From Anaerolineaceae bacterium (GTDB lineage Bacteria; Chloroflexota; Anaerolineae; Aggregatilineales; Phototrophicaceae), in NCBI GenBank assembly GCA_002702065.1, contig NZXX01000009.1, positions 372,001 through 436,000 of the forward strand: a stretch of DNA of 64,000 nt, read 5' to 3'. The notes beneath the pieces were generated by a model that saw only the letters and a list, made by a program, of their open reading frames with translations, did not search any database and had not been told where the DNA came from. This document shows positions 9,997 through 18,637 of this stretch, piece after piece (the stretch's first letter is position 1; each line of letters starts with the position of its first letter). The translations under genes were made by a program, and so were the position numbers.

Positions 9997-10905
9997 TCAC
10001 CCGCCCGGCACGAAGGCCACCACCACCACATTCTGGTCGCAGGCGTCGCTGGTGACGATCAGATATTCTTGGCTTAGCGCCGTGCCATCGGTGTCAAAAA
10101 GCTGGATGGTGTACGGGGCAAGCTGCGGCGTGTCGCCCAGTTGAAGCTCGAAGCCGCCGGGGCCATAGGCTTCGGAACTGCCGGTGATCGACGTCAGGTC
10201 GGTGTCATCTTCCTGACCACGCACCCGCACCGTCAGGTCGTCGACTCCATCCCCCTGGGCATCGGTCACTGTCCCAGCAATCCCCAGCCAATCACAGCCA
10301 GCCTCGCTTGCGGCATAGTCGATGTCGAGTTCCGCCAGCGCAAAGGCAAACGACGCAATCTCGGCGGTGGGCGTGGCGGCTAAGTCAGACACAGCACCAA
10401 CAGGCGTCATGGTCGGCGACTCGGTCTGCGTCGGTGCCGGTGTGAGCGTTGGCGGCAAGGGCGTCGCCGTAATGATGATCGGCAGCGGCGTATAGGGCGG
10501 CAGCGGATTTATGGCGTGATAGGGGTTCACCCAGATGAGGGCAAAAGCCGCCAGCAGGGCGATGCTCGCCAGCACAAAGAGCAGGGTCAGGATATTGTAC
10601 AGCCAGTTTGGTCGACGCTGGCGCACCGGGGCAGCCGTGCGGGGTTGAACCGGCTCATCCGGCTGCGGTTCCAGCGGTGGGAAGCGTGCTTCCGGTGGCG
10701 TCTCGACACGCTCACCTACTGGACGGCTGGATTCGTCTGCTACCGATTTCGGTTCGAGCGCCGCGTCGTCTGACTCGGTCTCGGATTCAAGGTCCTGCGG
10801 GGCGAATTCCTCACCTTCCGGGAAAAGCGGCTGGCGCGAATCAAGGCGGCGCTTGCGATCCTTACGACCCACCCGTCGGACGGGTTGTTCCTGCTCGTCG
10901 GACAT
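9997..10905 (-). CDS. Single-pass protein with Pro/Thr linker and beta domain
   Basis: A 302-residue protein of unknown function. A charged cytoplasmic N-terminus (about 1-98, basic then acidic) leads to one membrane helix at 101-126, a Pro/Thr-rich linker at 133-185 and a C-terminal domain at about 195-302. The C-terminal domain begins with CDWLGIAG and ends with CDQNVVVVAF; the two cysteines could form a disulfide outside the cell. The domain is paralogous to that of the adjacent gene at 10909-11673, with the same CxWxGxxGxV start, YGPxG core and CxQNxxxVxF end. It probably shares that gene's transcript (3-base gap). Confidence 0.8.
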   Translation of the reverse strand: MSDEQEQPVRRVGRKDRKRRLDSRQPLFPEGEEFAPQDLESETESDDAALEPKSVADESSRPVGERVETPPEARFPPLEPQPDEPVQPRTAAPVRQRRPNWLYNILTLLFVLASIALLAAFALIWVNPYHAINPLPPYTPLPIIITATPLPPTLTPAPTQTESPTMTPVGAVSDLAATPTAEIASFAFALAELDIDYAASEAGCDWLGIAGTVTDAQGDGVDDLTVRVRGQEDDTDLTSITGSSEAYGPGGFELQLGDTPQLAPYTIQLFDTDGTALSQEYLIVTSDACDQNVVVVAFVPGG

Positions 10906-10908
10906 CGT

Positions 10909-11673
10909 CTATAACGGGCGCGTCTGGATGAAATTCACCAGCGCCAGATTTTGCGCACAGTCACCGGGAAACGTGACCTGAATCGGGTCCGAGATCACTG
11001 TCCCCTGGGCCGACAACAACTGCACATAGTAGGTGCGGGTGTTGATGACATTATCCACCGGCTGCTCCCACCCTGCCGGGCCATAGAGCGTATTCGAACC
11101 GGACTGTACGTAGAAATCGACCGCCTCGCCGTAAATATGGACCTGCAAGCCCGTCAGCGGATCGTTATCCAGCCCAAACACCTGCCCGCCAAAGCCCTGC
11201 CAGGCACACCCGGCGGAGTTGGCAAAATTCTGGGTGAGGATGATATTGTCCTCGCGCAGACGGAACGGGTAGGGCGAATCGGTCGGCGGCGCTGTGGGTG
11301 ATGGCCCGGTAGGTGAGGCCGATGGCAGTGCCGTAAAGGTCGCCAGCGGCGTGGGCGTGGCGGACGGCGGCAGCGTGACAGTCGGCGTATCCGTAATGGT
11401 GGAGGATGGCGCCAGCGTGGGCGTAATCGTCGGTGTTTCGCTGGGGGTCAACGTGATCGTTGGGGTCAGCGTATCGGTTGGCGTGTTGGTCGGCAGGGGC
11501 GTCTGCGTTGGCGTCAGCGTGGGCAGCTCTACCGTCGGCGGCAGCACAAACCCGGCCACGCGTGGATCCGTCACGGACGGCCCCAACAGGCGCGAGACGA
11601 CAAAAACTATCCAGATCACCGCCAGCACCAGAAAGATGATGCTGATGAAGTTAAAGATCGCAGATCGACCCAT
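10909..11673 (-). CDS. Membrane-anchored Thr/Pro-rich protein, paralogue of next gene
   Basis: A 254-residue protein. It has an N-terminal membrane anchor (about 7-28, FISIIFLVLAVIWIVFVVS), a long Thr/Pro/Ser linker (about 48-145, many TPT and TLTPT units) that looks like a flexible surface stalk, and a C-terminal beta domain at 150-254 with CAWQGFGGQVFG and CAQNLALVNF. The domain matches the downstream gene, so the pair arose by duplication. Some features recall carboxypeptidase-regulatory-like or Ig folds, but no family is certain. It lies downstream of the PpiC-like foldase gene, which could serve exported proteins such as this. Confidence 0.8.
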   Translation of the reverse strand: MGRSAIFNFISIIFLVLAVIWIVFVVSRLLGPSVTDPRVAGFVLPPTVELPTLTPTQTPLPTNTPTDTLTPTITLTPSETPTITPTLAPSSTITDTPTVTLPPSATPTPLATFTALPSASPTGPSPTAPPTDSPYPFRLREDNIILTQNFANSAGCAWQGFGGQVFGLDNDPLTGLQVHIYGEAVDFYVQSGSNTLYGPAGWEQPVDNVINTRTYYVQLLSAQGTVISDPIQVTFPGDCAQNLALVNFIQTRPL

Positions 11674-11691
11674 AGTGTGCGCCCCTCGCAG

Positions 11692-12633
11692 TTATGGCAG
11701 ATAACGTTCGATCATGGCGTCGAACGTCAATCCGCGCAGCCAGTCCTCAAATCGATATTGCGCCAGCATCGCCCGTTTTTCTGGCGTCAGTTCGCGCTGT
11801 TCGCTCCCCATTTTCTGAATGATATGATACCCCAGACGCGTTGCCACCGGCCCGCCAATCTGCCCATCTCCCAGTGATTGGGATACCTGTGTCAGCACCG
11901 GCTCCAGCAGCTCACCTTCGACAAACCAGCCCAGGTCGCCCCCCTGTTCGCGGGTGGTCACATCCTTCGACAGGCTGGCCGCCAGTGTGGCAAAGTCTTC
12001 GCCATTCTGCAACCGCGACAACGCATCAAGCGCTTCGGCTTCGGTATCGACCAGAATATGACGAGCATGGATATGCGTGACAGAAGCCGGTATATCCTGG
12101 GTAATACGGTCGCGCATGGCCCCGGCGATCAGCGTTTCGCGCAGGCTTTGGCGGAATTGTTCTTCGGTAAATTTGTTCTCCGCCAGCCACTGCTGCCAGG
12201 CGGCATCACTTTCGACCAAGGCCCGATTCGCCTGATATTCGCTTTCCAGATCCGCATCAGAGATGATCACGTTTTCGGCGGTGGCCGCCTGCTCAATCAA
12301 GGTCTGTTCGATCATCGTGTCCAGCACGGCGGTTTGCAGCGCAGCCGGGTCCGCGATGGCAATCTGCTCCTGCGTGCGCGCCAGCATCTGCTCGAAATCG
12401 GCCTGGGTAATGCCTTCACCATTGACCTGGGCAACCAGCGCTTCACCATTCGGGTTGCTGGGCACCCCGGCAGACTGGGAGACACTGGCCGTGTCCGAAG
12501 CGGCAGTCGGTTGTTCGGGCGCGGTGGTGGGTTGGGCAGGTGATGGTGGCGAACTGGCACAGGCCGCCGTTAGCAGAATGAGGGTCAGGATGGCGGACAG
12601 TTTGAGCAATGGAATTCCTTCACTTCGTAACAT
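11692..12633 (-). CDS. PpiC/PrsA-type peptidyl-prolyl isomerase lipoprotein
   Basis: A 313-residue extracytoplasmic foldase. A lipoprotein signal ends in LLTAAC, so the cysteine is probably lipid-modified. A SurA-like N-terminal helical region (VAQVNGEGITQADFEQML) is followed by a parvulin rotamase domain at about 165-275 (HIHARHILVDTEAEALDAL, GGDLGWF, GYHIIQ). It probably helps folding of exported proteins on the cell surface. An alternative TTG start at 12609 has a better ribosome site (AAGGA, 6-base spacing) and gives a shorter lipoprotein signal; the ATG is reported. Confidence 0.9.
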   Translation of the reverse strand: MLRSEGIPLLKLSAILTLILLTAACASSPPSPAQPTTAPEQPTAASDTASVSQSAGVPSNPNGEALVAQVNGEGITQADFEQMLARTQEQIAIADPAALQTAVLDTMIEQTLIEQAATAENVIISDADLESEYQANRALVESDAAWQQWLAENKFTEEQFRQSLRETLIAGAMRDRITQDIPASVTHIHARHILVDTEAEALDALSRLQNGEDFATLAASLSKDVTTREQGGDLGWFVEGELLEPVLTQVSQSLGDGQIGGPVATRLGYHIIQKMGSEQRELTPEKRAMLAQYRFEDWLRGLTFDAMIERYLP

Positions 12634-12681
12634 AGACGAGTCTAATTATGCTATTGCCTGTGCGTTGAGGCAAGTAAGCGC

Positions 12682-13290
12682 CTACGCCAGCGCTTCGCCA
12701 AGCTGAATTTTGTCGACGATCTCGCTCAGGACTTCGTAAGGCTGGGCACCGCTGACCAGATACTGCTTGTCGAAAATCATGCTCGGCACGCTTGTGATCT
12801 CGTAGCGGCGGGCCTGGGCAATATCCAGGCTGACGGCCATATCCAGTTCCGACGACGCCAGCGCCTCGCGGAATTCACCGGCATCCAGATCAACCGATGC
12901 GGCAATCTTGACCAGGACTTCCGGGTCATCAATCGACTGCGCCTGCTGCCAGTAGGCACGGTAGACCGCGTCATGATAGGCGTCACTGGCCCCTTGCAGC
13001 CTGGCATACTGGGCACCGATCAGCGCTTTACGGCTGTCGATCCCAAACGGACCGGCGTTAATTTCCAGGCCATAGCGGGCGCGGGCAGCCGCCACGAACT
13101 GCGGGTGACCGACCTGCTCGATATAGTCGCGGTAATCCTGCGGCATGGGCGGCGAACCTTGTGGGCGCAGCTCGAAGGCATGCCGGTTGATCTCGATATT
13201 ATGGGACTGCTGTAAACGCTCCAGCGTCACCGACGCCAGAAAACACCAGGGGCAGACAAAGTCTGACCAGACGTCAATTTGGACAGGCAT
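12682..13290 (-). CDS. DsbA family oxidoreductase, FrnE-like
   Basis: A 202-residue thioredoxin-fold protein of the DsbA/FrnE group. It starts IDVWSDFVCPWCFLA with the CPWC redox motif at about residues 12-15, has an all-alpha insert, and ends with the conserved ITSVPSMIFDKQYLVSGAQP (cis-proline loop VPSM). There is no signal peptide, so it is cytoplasmic, as are FrnE-type disulfide oxidoreductases and 2-hydroxychromene-2-carboxylate isomerase relatives. The ATG at 13290 is preferred over the one at 13308 because GGAG lies about nine bases upstream. Confidence 0.9.
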   Translation of the reverse strand: MPVQIDVWSDFVCPWCFLASVTLERLQQSHNIEINRHAFELRPQGSPPMPQDYRDYIEQVGHPQFVAAARARYGLEINAGPFGIDSRKALIGAQYARLQGASDAYHDAVYRAYWQQAQSIDDPEVLVKIAASVDLDAGEFREALASSELDMAVSLDIAQARRYEITSVPSMIFDKQYLVSGAQPYEVLSEIVDKIQLGEALA

Positions 13291-13417
13291 AAGGTCAAGC
13301 TCCAACATGTGAGTATCGGCACATTATAACAGATACCACCAGCCCGATACCGCGAATACTCCAATTGGCATACAATGGAAAGCAGGTTCAACACAACACC
13401 GGGAGGGAGACCTGCTG

Positions 13418-14275
13418 ATGAGGAAAATGATCGTTACCCTGCTGGCCGTCTGCGCGGCAATGATGATGACGGGCGCAGCAGTGGCACAGGAAGAAACGGA
13501 ATATCGCGTGGGCTGGGCGGATACGCTGGATGTGATCGGGCAGGAACTGGATGTCTCGGTCGCCTGTCTGGCGGCTGCCAACGAACTGACGAACGTCAAC
13601 GACCTGAGTTATGGCCAGATACTGATCGTCCCGTCCTATTGCGACCCCTACGACGAGATCGAATCGACCATTATTAGCAACATCGAAGACCTGACCGACA
13701 ACGAACTGCTTGCCAGTGGTCTGGGTCAGGGCGGCGGTCAGGCCGAGAGTGCTGATGATGAAGCCGAAGCAGCGGACGAAGACGACGACGCCGATCAGGG
13801 TGGCGGCGCGGCAATAGACGCCGAAGCCATGACCGAGCTGCCGGAAGATGAAATCTACGTGGTGGAAGCCGGTGACAACCTGACCAAAATCGCCGAGGCG
13901 TATGAAGTCAGTGCCGAATGTATCCAGCGGACCAACTTTATCATCAACCCGGACCTGATCTACACCGGGCAGGAACTGCTCATCAGCGGTGATTGTCTGG
14001 CCGGGGGTGGCGGCGATGTGATTCCCGGCGCAGTACGTGAATGTTTCAGCGACCGCAACGCAGGCCGGGTCGTGAACAACGGCCAGTATGTCGTGCAGGC
14101 GGGTGACACGCTGGACTTCATCGGCTGTGATCTGGGCATGTCCACCAGCTGCCTGGCCGCACTCAACAACTTGCCAAACAACGGCGGCAGGCTGGAAGTC
14201 GGGCAGGTGCTGACCATCAGTTCGAGCTGCGCGGGGTGGGATGGCCCGCCCGGCCCCGGCGATCTGATGCGGTAG
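13418..14275 (+). CDS. Secreted protein with three cysteine-type LysM modules
   Basis: A 285-residue exported protein. A signal peptide occupies about 1-24 (MIVTLLAVCAAMMMTGAAVAQ). Three LysM-like modules follow: YRVGWADTLDVIGQELDVS, YVVEAGDNLTKIAEAYEVS and YVVQAGDTLDFIGCDLGMS. Each carries a cysteine after the first helix (ACLAAAN, ECIQRTN, SCLAALN) and one at its end, so each module may hold its own disulfide. Acidic Asp/Glu linkers separate them. A GGGAGGGAG ribosome site precedes the ATG. It is probably a cell-wall glycan-binding protein; no catalytic domain is present. It forms a pair with the next gene. Confidence 0.88.
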   Translation: MRKMIVTLLAVCAAMMMTGAAVAQEETEYRVGWADTLDVIGQELDVSVACLAAANELTNVNDLSYGQILIVPSYCDPYDEIESTIISNIEDLTDNELLASGLGQGGGQAESADDEAEAADEDDDADQGGGAAIDAEAMTELPEDEIYVVEAGDNLTKIAEAYEVSAECIQRTNFIINPDLIYTGQELLISGDCLAGGGGDVIPGAVRECFSDRNAGRVVNNGQYVVQAGDTLDFIGCDLGMSTSCLAALNNLPNNGGRLEVGQVLTISSSCAGWDGPPGPGDLMR

Positions 14276-14355
14276 TCCGATTGTCTTATAGAGAATGAAT
14301 ATAGTATTGTGTTAGAATTGACCGCACAACGAACATGCAGCAGGAGACGCGTCCC

Positions 14356-15081
14356 ATGCCCAAACTTGTAACCTTGATGATCGTCGTGGCGTTGCTGGCC
14401 GCCGGTGCTGTGGGTGTAACAGCGCAGGAGGAGTCCAGCTATACCGTGCAGTATGGCGATGTGCTGGACCTCATCGCCACGTCGATGGATATGTCTGCCG
14501 CCTGTATTGCCGAACAAAGCGGCCTCGACAACCCCAACGACATGCGCCCCGGCGACACACTGATCTTCAGCCCAGCCTGCCCGCCCTATGACGGCCTGAT
14601 CCCGATCGAACGCGCCGTTGATGATGAGGACGCGGACCAGGGTGGCGGTGCGACCGCGCAAAGCGCTGCGTCCGGAGAATACATCGTCAAGCGTGGCGAC
14701 GTGCTCGACCTGATCGCGGCGCGCCACAATGTCTCGGTGAGCTGCCTGGCCGAAGCCAACGAACTGGACTCCCCCGGCATGATCTATGTCGGCGACGAAA
14801 TTGATGTCGATGTCGATTGCCCGCCGTATGATGGCCTTGCTTTCGCCACCAGTGCCAGCGTCGACGCCGAAGCGCAGGGTCAGGGCGGCGGTGGCCGGAC
14901 CTATACCGTGCGCGTGGGCGATGTGCTGGACCTGATCGGCGCGCAGTTCAACCTGTCGGCAAGCTGCCTGGCAGAATCGAACAATCTGGAAAATCCGGGC
15001 CGCATCTTCCCCGGTGACGAAATCACGATTGACCCCGGCTGCCCGCCCTATGATGGGCTGGCGCTGGCCTTGCAGCAGTAA
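14356..15081 (+). CDS. Secreted protein with three cysteine-type LysM modules
   Basis: A 241-residue exported protein and paralogue of the preceding gene. A signal peptide (about 1-23, LVTLMIVVALLAAGAVGVTAQ) is followed by three near-identical modules of about 65 residues. Each has YxVxxGDVLDLIA, a central cysteine (CLAExNxL) and a terminal CPPYDGL. The modules are more alike than in the first gene, a sign of recent internal duplication. The start is the ATG at 14356 with AGGAGA at 14342-14347, rather than the upstream in-frame ATG at 14335. It probably binds peptidoglycan or another glycan outside the cell; no enzyme domain is present. Confidence 0.88.
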   Translation: MPKLVTLMIVVALLAAGAVGVTAQEESSYTVQYGDVLDLIATSMDMSAACIAEQSGLDNPNDMRPGDTLIFSPACPPYDGLIPIERAVDDEDADQGGGATAQSAASGEYIVKRGDVLDLIAARHNVSVSCLAEANELDSPGMIYVGDEIDVDVDCPPYDGLAFATSASVDAEAQGQGGGGRTYTVRVGDVLDLIGAQFNLSASCLAESNNLENPGRIFPGDEITIDPGCPPYDGLALALQQ

Positions 15082-15103
15082 CCACACTTCGATTGATGTT
15101 GAC

Positions 15104-15130
15104 AAGGCGAGGCCACAAACCTCGCCTTTC
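15104..15130 (+). terminator. Rho-independent terminator
   Basis: A perfect 9-base stem (AAGGCGAGG at 15104-15112, complement at 15120-15128) with a 7-base loop lies 22 bases after the LysM gene stop and runs into TTCTC. It separates the LysM pair from the dehydratase-like gene and argues against the ATG at 15133 as that gene's start. Confidence 0.75.
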
Positions 15131-15162
15131 TCATGCTGGATAATTTTATTTGGGAAAATCGC

Positions 15163-16335
15163 ATGATCATTACCGATATTGTCCTGTTTGAAGTCAGCGA
15201 AACCCGGCGCGACCCACCCCCATCCCGCTCCCGGCAGGCGCTGCCAATGGATGTTCACGCACAGGTAGAGCATCCCTCCCCACCCAACCAGCCACAGCAT
15301 GACCGCATCCGCGCCCAGTATGTCGAAATCCAGACGGACGAGGGCATCAGCGGGTTGTTCGGGCCGATTCAGGCGTTTCAGGCAGTTATCATCGCCACCG
15401 AACTGCGCCCGTTTCTGATCGGACGAGACGCGCTGGCGACCGAACTGCTGCTCGACCTGATGCTGCGGCTCAACCGGCACGGGCGTTCCGGCTATTTTGT
15501 CACCGCCATCAGCGCGGTCGATTGTGCCTTGTGGGATCTGAAGGGCAAAGCCTGGGACCAGCCCGTTTATCGCCTGCTCGGTGGGCCAACGCGACCATCC
15601 GTCCCGGCGTATGCCAGTATGCTCGGCCATTCGATTGTGCCGGAGGAAGCGGCCAGCGGTGCGCATGAGTATCAGGCGATGGGCTATGGTGCACAAAAAT
15701 GGTTCTTCCGCTATGGGCCGGGGGATGGCGCGGACGGCATGGCCAAAAACCTCAACATGGCGCGGGCCGTGCGCGAGGCGGTCGGGCCACATTACCTGCT
15801 GATGTTCGACGCCTTCATGAGTTGGGACGTGCATTACGCCACCCAGATGGTGCAGGCGCTGGAGCCGCTCAACCCAACCTGGATGGAGGAACCGCTGCCG
15901 CCGGAGCGAGTGGGTGAGTTTGTGGCACTGCGGCAGGCTTCGCGCGTGCCGATTGCCACTGGTGAGCATGTCTATACCCGCTGGCAGACCAAAGAACTGC
16001 TGGTGAACAACGCGGTCGATTTTCTGCAAAACGACCCGGACTGGACCGGCGGCATCTCCGAACTGGTGAAGGTCGCCACGCTGGCATCGGCCTTTGGAGT
16101 GCGGCTGATTGCCCACGGACATTCGCTGCTGCCCGCGCTGCATGTCGCTGCGTCGCAGTCGCCCGCTGTCGTGCCGATGGTGGAGTTTCTGGTTTATCAC
16201 CAGCCAACCAAGCAGCATTTCCACAGCCCGCGCTACGGCCCGGAAAACGGCGAGATCAGGCTGCCGGATTTACCCGGACTCGGCCTCGTGCTGGATGAAA
16301 GCAAGATCGAACAGCGGACGACCTTGCAGTACTGA
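15163..16335 (+). CDS. Enolase-superfamily dehydratase, L-rhamnonate dehydratase-like
   Basis: A 390-residue mandelate racemase/muconate lactonizing enzyme family member. Visible motifs are a general-base region KWFFRYGPGDG, metal ligands in LLMFDAFMSWD, WMEEPLPPE and ATGEHVYTRW, and a late HGHSLLPALH. The EHxYTR and YGPxDG stretches and MSWDV resemble L-rhamnonate dehydratase (RhmD), which converts L-rhamnonate to 2-keto-3-deoxy-L-rhamnonate with Mg2+. Substrate assignment in this superfamily is risky, and RhmD has HGS where this has HGH. The ATG at 15163 (GGGA upstream) is preferred over 15133, which abuts a terminator. No rhamnose pathway genes are adjacent. Confidence 0.82.
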   Translation: MIITDIVLFEVSETRRDPPPSRSRQALPMDVHAQVEHPSPPNQPQHDRIRAQYVEIQTDEGISGLFGPIQAFQAVIIATELRPFLIGRDALATELLLDLMLRLNRHGRSGYFVTAISAVDCALWDLKGKAWDQPVYRLLGGPTRPSVPAYASMLGHSIVPEEAASGAHEYQAMGYGAQKWFFRYGPGDGADGMAKNLNMARAVREAVGPHYLLMFDAFMSWDVHYATQMVQALEPLNPTWMEEPLPPERVGEFVALRQASRVPIATGEHVYTRWQTKELLVNNAVDFLQNDPDWTGGISELVKVATLASAFGVRLIAHGHSLLPALHVAASQSPAVVPMVEFLVYHQPTKQHFHSPRYGPENGEIRLPDLPGLGLVLDESKIEQRTTLQY

Positions 16336-16385
16336 GGCAAAAAGCATGTTAGGCATTTAGTCTGTTAGCGTTCAAATCGCCGGGG

Positions 16386-17558
16386 TTACTGCCCCCTGAT
16401 CTCCCACACGATGATTTCGGGTGGGCAGAGGAAACGGGCCCGCGGCGCGCCCAACCCTTCCATGCCGATGCCGCGTGAGGTGTAGAGCGTGGTCTTGCCG
16501 AGGTCATACCGCCCCATGATAAAGCGGTTGCCCAGATGGCTGCTGGAAAAAATTGCGCCGATCAATGGCAGGCGAATCTGCCCGCCATGCGTGTGACCGC
16601 ACAGGTACAGGTCAATGCCGGCGTCATTGGCTTCCGGCGCGATGTCTGGCGGGTGAAAATCCAGCAGATGCAGGCCGCTTTTGGGCGCGCTCAGCATCAT
16701 CTTCTTCAGCAGCGCACGGTCTTTTTCCATATCATGCGTCACCGTCAGGCCGAGGATGTTCAGCGGCCCGCCGGGAGTCTGCACTGTGATCCATTGATTG
16801 TTGAGCAGCTTTATCGAATCCAGCCCGGTGACAAATGCCTCGACCCGCGCCATCGGTTCGACCAGCGGCGTGCCGGAAACGGCGTAAATGCCTAGCGGCG
16901 CGCGCCATTCGCCAATCACGTCACGGATAGCGGCCTCGGCCTTCGGGTCATCCGTGTTGGATAGGTTCACAAAGTCGCCGGTAAAAATAATCATGTCCGG
17001 CTGCAAGTCGGCAATCGTCTGGTTCAGGTTGCGTTCGCGCGCGGTGACACGCTCGATATGCAGGTCCCCCACTTGCAGCAAACGCAGCGGCGGCGCATCG
17101 GCAGCAAACTTGTCAGTGACCAACACTTGCTGCGTCACCCCCAGCCGGAAGGGTTCGATCCATGTCGCGTAAAAGACCAGCGCGGTAACGCCAACCAGGA
17201 CCAGCAGCGCCAGCCATACCGGAGCCTGAAACACGCCCAGCAAAGCCAGCAGCAGGGCTTGCAGCAATGTCAGCGCCAGGACGGACGGTTTTTCTGGCCC
17301 GAAACTGCGCCCGGTGGTGCGCAAGGCGCGCAGCAGCAGCCAGTCAGCCACACAGGTGGCGATAAAAGCGATGGTGATAATCAGAGGAGCGCTGCTGTTC
17401 GCCGTGGGGCGCAGCCAGGCGCTGGCCACCACAGCACTGTTTACCGCCAGCACCAGCAGCACCACCAGCAGGGGCAGCTGTTGAAGCCGATTGCTGTTGA
17501 CCAGCAGCGTGTGAAGCAGCGAATCTTCGAGTGGGTCGGCAGTATGCGGGTGGGTCAC
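16386..17558 (-). CDS. Membrane metallophosphoesterase
   Basis: A 390-residue calcineurin-like phosphoesterase with an N-terminal membrane part. Four hydrophobic segments cover about 30-150. The catalytic domain begins at about 160 with VGDLHIERV, then IIFTGDFVN and CGHTHGGQIRLP, giving the metal-binding D-x-H, GD and GHxH motifs. The arrangement resembles YkuE/YaeI-type and LpxG-type enzymes that act on membrane lipids or nucleotides; the substrate is unknown. A GTG start lies 4 bases after the stop of the upstream small gene, so the two are probably cotranslated. Confidence 0.88.
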   Translation of the reverse strand: MTHPHTADPLEDSLLHTLLVNSNRLQQLPLLVVLLVLAVNSAVVASAWLRPTANSSAPLIITIAFIATCVADWLLLRALRTTGRSFGPEKPSVLALTLLQALLLALLGVFQAPVWLALLVLVGVTALVFYATWIEPFRLGVTQQVLVTDKFAADAPPLRLLQVGDLHIERVTARERNLNQTIADLQPDMIIFTGDFVNLSNTDDPKAEAAIRDVIGEWRAPLGIYAVSGTPLVEPMARVEAFVTGLDSIKLLNNQWITVQTPGGPLNILGLTVTHDMEKDRALLKKMMLSAPKSGLHLLDFHPPDIAPEANDAGIDLYLCGHTHGGQIRLPLIGAIFSSSHLGNRFIMGRYDLGKTTLYTSRGIGMEGLGAPRARFLCPPEIIVWEIRGQ

Positions 17559-17561
17559 AAA

Positions 17562-17795
17562 TTACTGCTTCTGCGACATATCGTTGATCAGAGCGCGCAG
17601 TTCAAAACGGATCGTATCCAGCGCTTCCGGGCTGTCGAGCGATTCGACCAACCCCTGAACAATAATCGCAAGCCGGTACACATCCTGCGGGCGGGCGGCT
17701 TTGGCCTTCAGCATTCGGTCGAGTGCCATCGTGAACGGATTTCCCTCATGGGTACGTTCCAGATCCGGGTTGGGATTCTGTTCCATGTCTTCCAT
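17562..17795 (-). CDS. Small protein upstream of metallophosphoesterase
   Basis: A 77-residue soluble protein of unknown function. The middle is helical (NPFTMALDRMLKAKAARPQDVYRLAIIVQGLVESL, given here only to show helix-forming content at about 19-53). It has no membrane segment and no cysteines. It precedes the phosphoesterase with only a few bases between them and has an AGGTG ribosome site, so a shared transcript is likely. No family is recognised; it could be an accessory or regulatory subunit. Confidence 0.65.
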   Translation of the reverse strand: MEDMEQNPNPDLERTHEGNPFTMALDRMLKAKAARPQDVYRLAIIVQGLVESLDSPEALDTIRFELRALINDMSQKQ

Positions 17796-17939
17796 AATTC
17801 ACCTCAGATTCGGCAATCAAACCCCCACGAAAACTATCATAACACATACGCGACAGCAAACCCTAGAAAATGTTCAAGAATGCGTACAATAGCGAGATCG
17901 TTACAATAGAAAGCATGATGTAGCTTGCAGAGGGAGCAG

Positions 17940-18578
17940 GTGAAGGCGATCAGGGACAAGCTGCAACGGTGGCTGATCAACCGGGTCTGGTATGTGCATC
18001 CGGTGCAGGTCCTGCTGGTGCAGGCCGCGCTGCCGGTTTGCTTGCAGACTCTGGCCCACGCTGCCAAGCCCAGCACCAAACGTCTGCATTTGCGCAACCT
18101 GTTCATGGATGGCCGCCGCTATCATCTGATGCCCTGGAAAGACGGGTTTCGCCTGAACAGCACCAGTCGGCTGCCCTGGCGGCGCGGGCATGGCCGGGTT
18201 GCATCCGTGCTGACCGGCACCTGCTCCGAGGTCACGGCGGACATCACGCGCATTGACCTGCGCGCCCGCATGACCCTGCCGTTCTTCCTCGACATTTTTC
18301 TACTGCCGGGCTGGATGAGCCTGCTGTTGATTTTCGGCCCGCTGCCGCTGCCCTTCGCAGTCGGCGCGAGTCTGCTGCTCCTACTGCTGTCGTGGCTGTG
18401 GCACCGCTATAACGCCATGCTGCAAGCCACCGACATGATGTACTTTGTGCAGGTGGCGCTCGATGACCTGCCCGCCGCGACGCTTGATCAACTGCCGCCG
18501 GGGCAGCCCAACGTCGTCGAGGCGGATTTCCGCCAGCAGTGGGAAAAGTTCTACGACGAGCAGCGGCGCAAGCACTAG
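17940..18578 (+). CDS. Unknown membrane protein
   Basis: A 212-residue protein with two adjacent membrane helices at about 118-160 (MSLLLIFGPLPLPFAVGA, LLLLLLSWLWHRYN) flanked by soluble parts. The N-terminal third is basic and may form a small beta domain; the C-terminus (VVEADFRQQWEKFYDEQ) is helical and acidic. No family is recognised. A GTG at 17940 follows an AGGGAG site and is preferred over the TTG at 17925, which has no ribosome site. It stands alone between divergent and co-oriented genes. Confidence 0.65.
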   Translation: MKAIRDKLQRWLINRVWYVHPVQVLLVQAALPVCLQTLAHAAKPSTKRLHLRNLFMDGRRYHLMPWKDGFRLNSTSRLPWRRGHGRVASVLTGTCSEVTADITRIDLRARMTLPFFLDIFLLPGWMSLLLIFGPLPLPFAVGASLLLLLLSWLWHRYNAMLQATDMMYFVQVALDDLPAATLDQLPPGQPNVVEADFRQQWEKFYDEQRRKH

Positions 18579-18637
18579 AGGTTCGTCCTTTTGGCAGGAT
18601 GGATTTATAATCGGGGTGGATTGAAAGGGATTGATTC

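Noticed and set aside
13960..16224. Open frame of 754 codons on the minus strand
   Set aside because: It is antisense to two LysM genes and the enolase-superfamily gene, has no ribosome site and its product shows no conserved pattern; high GC creates such long antisense frames.
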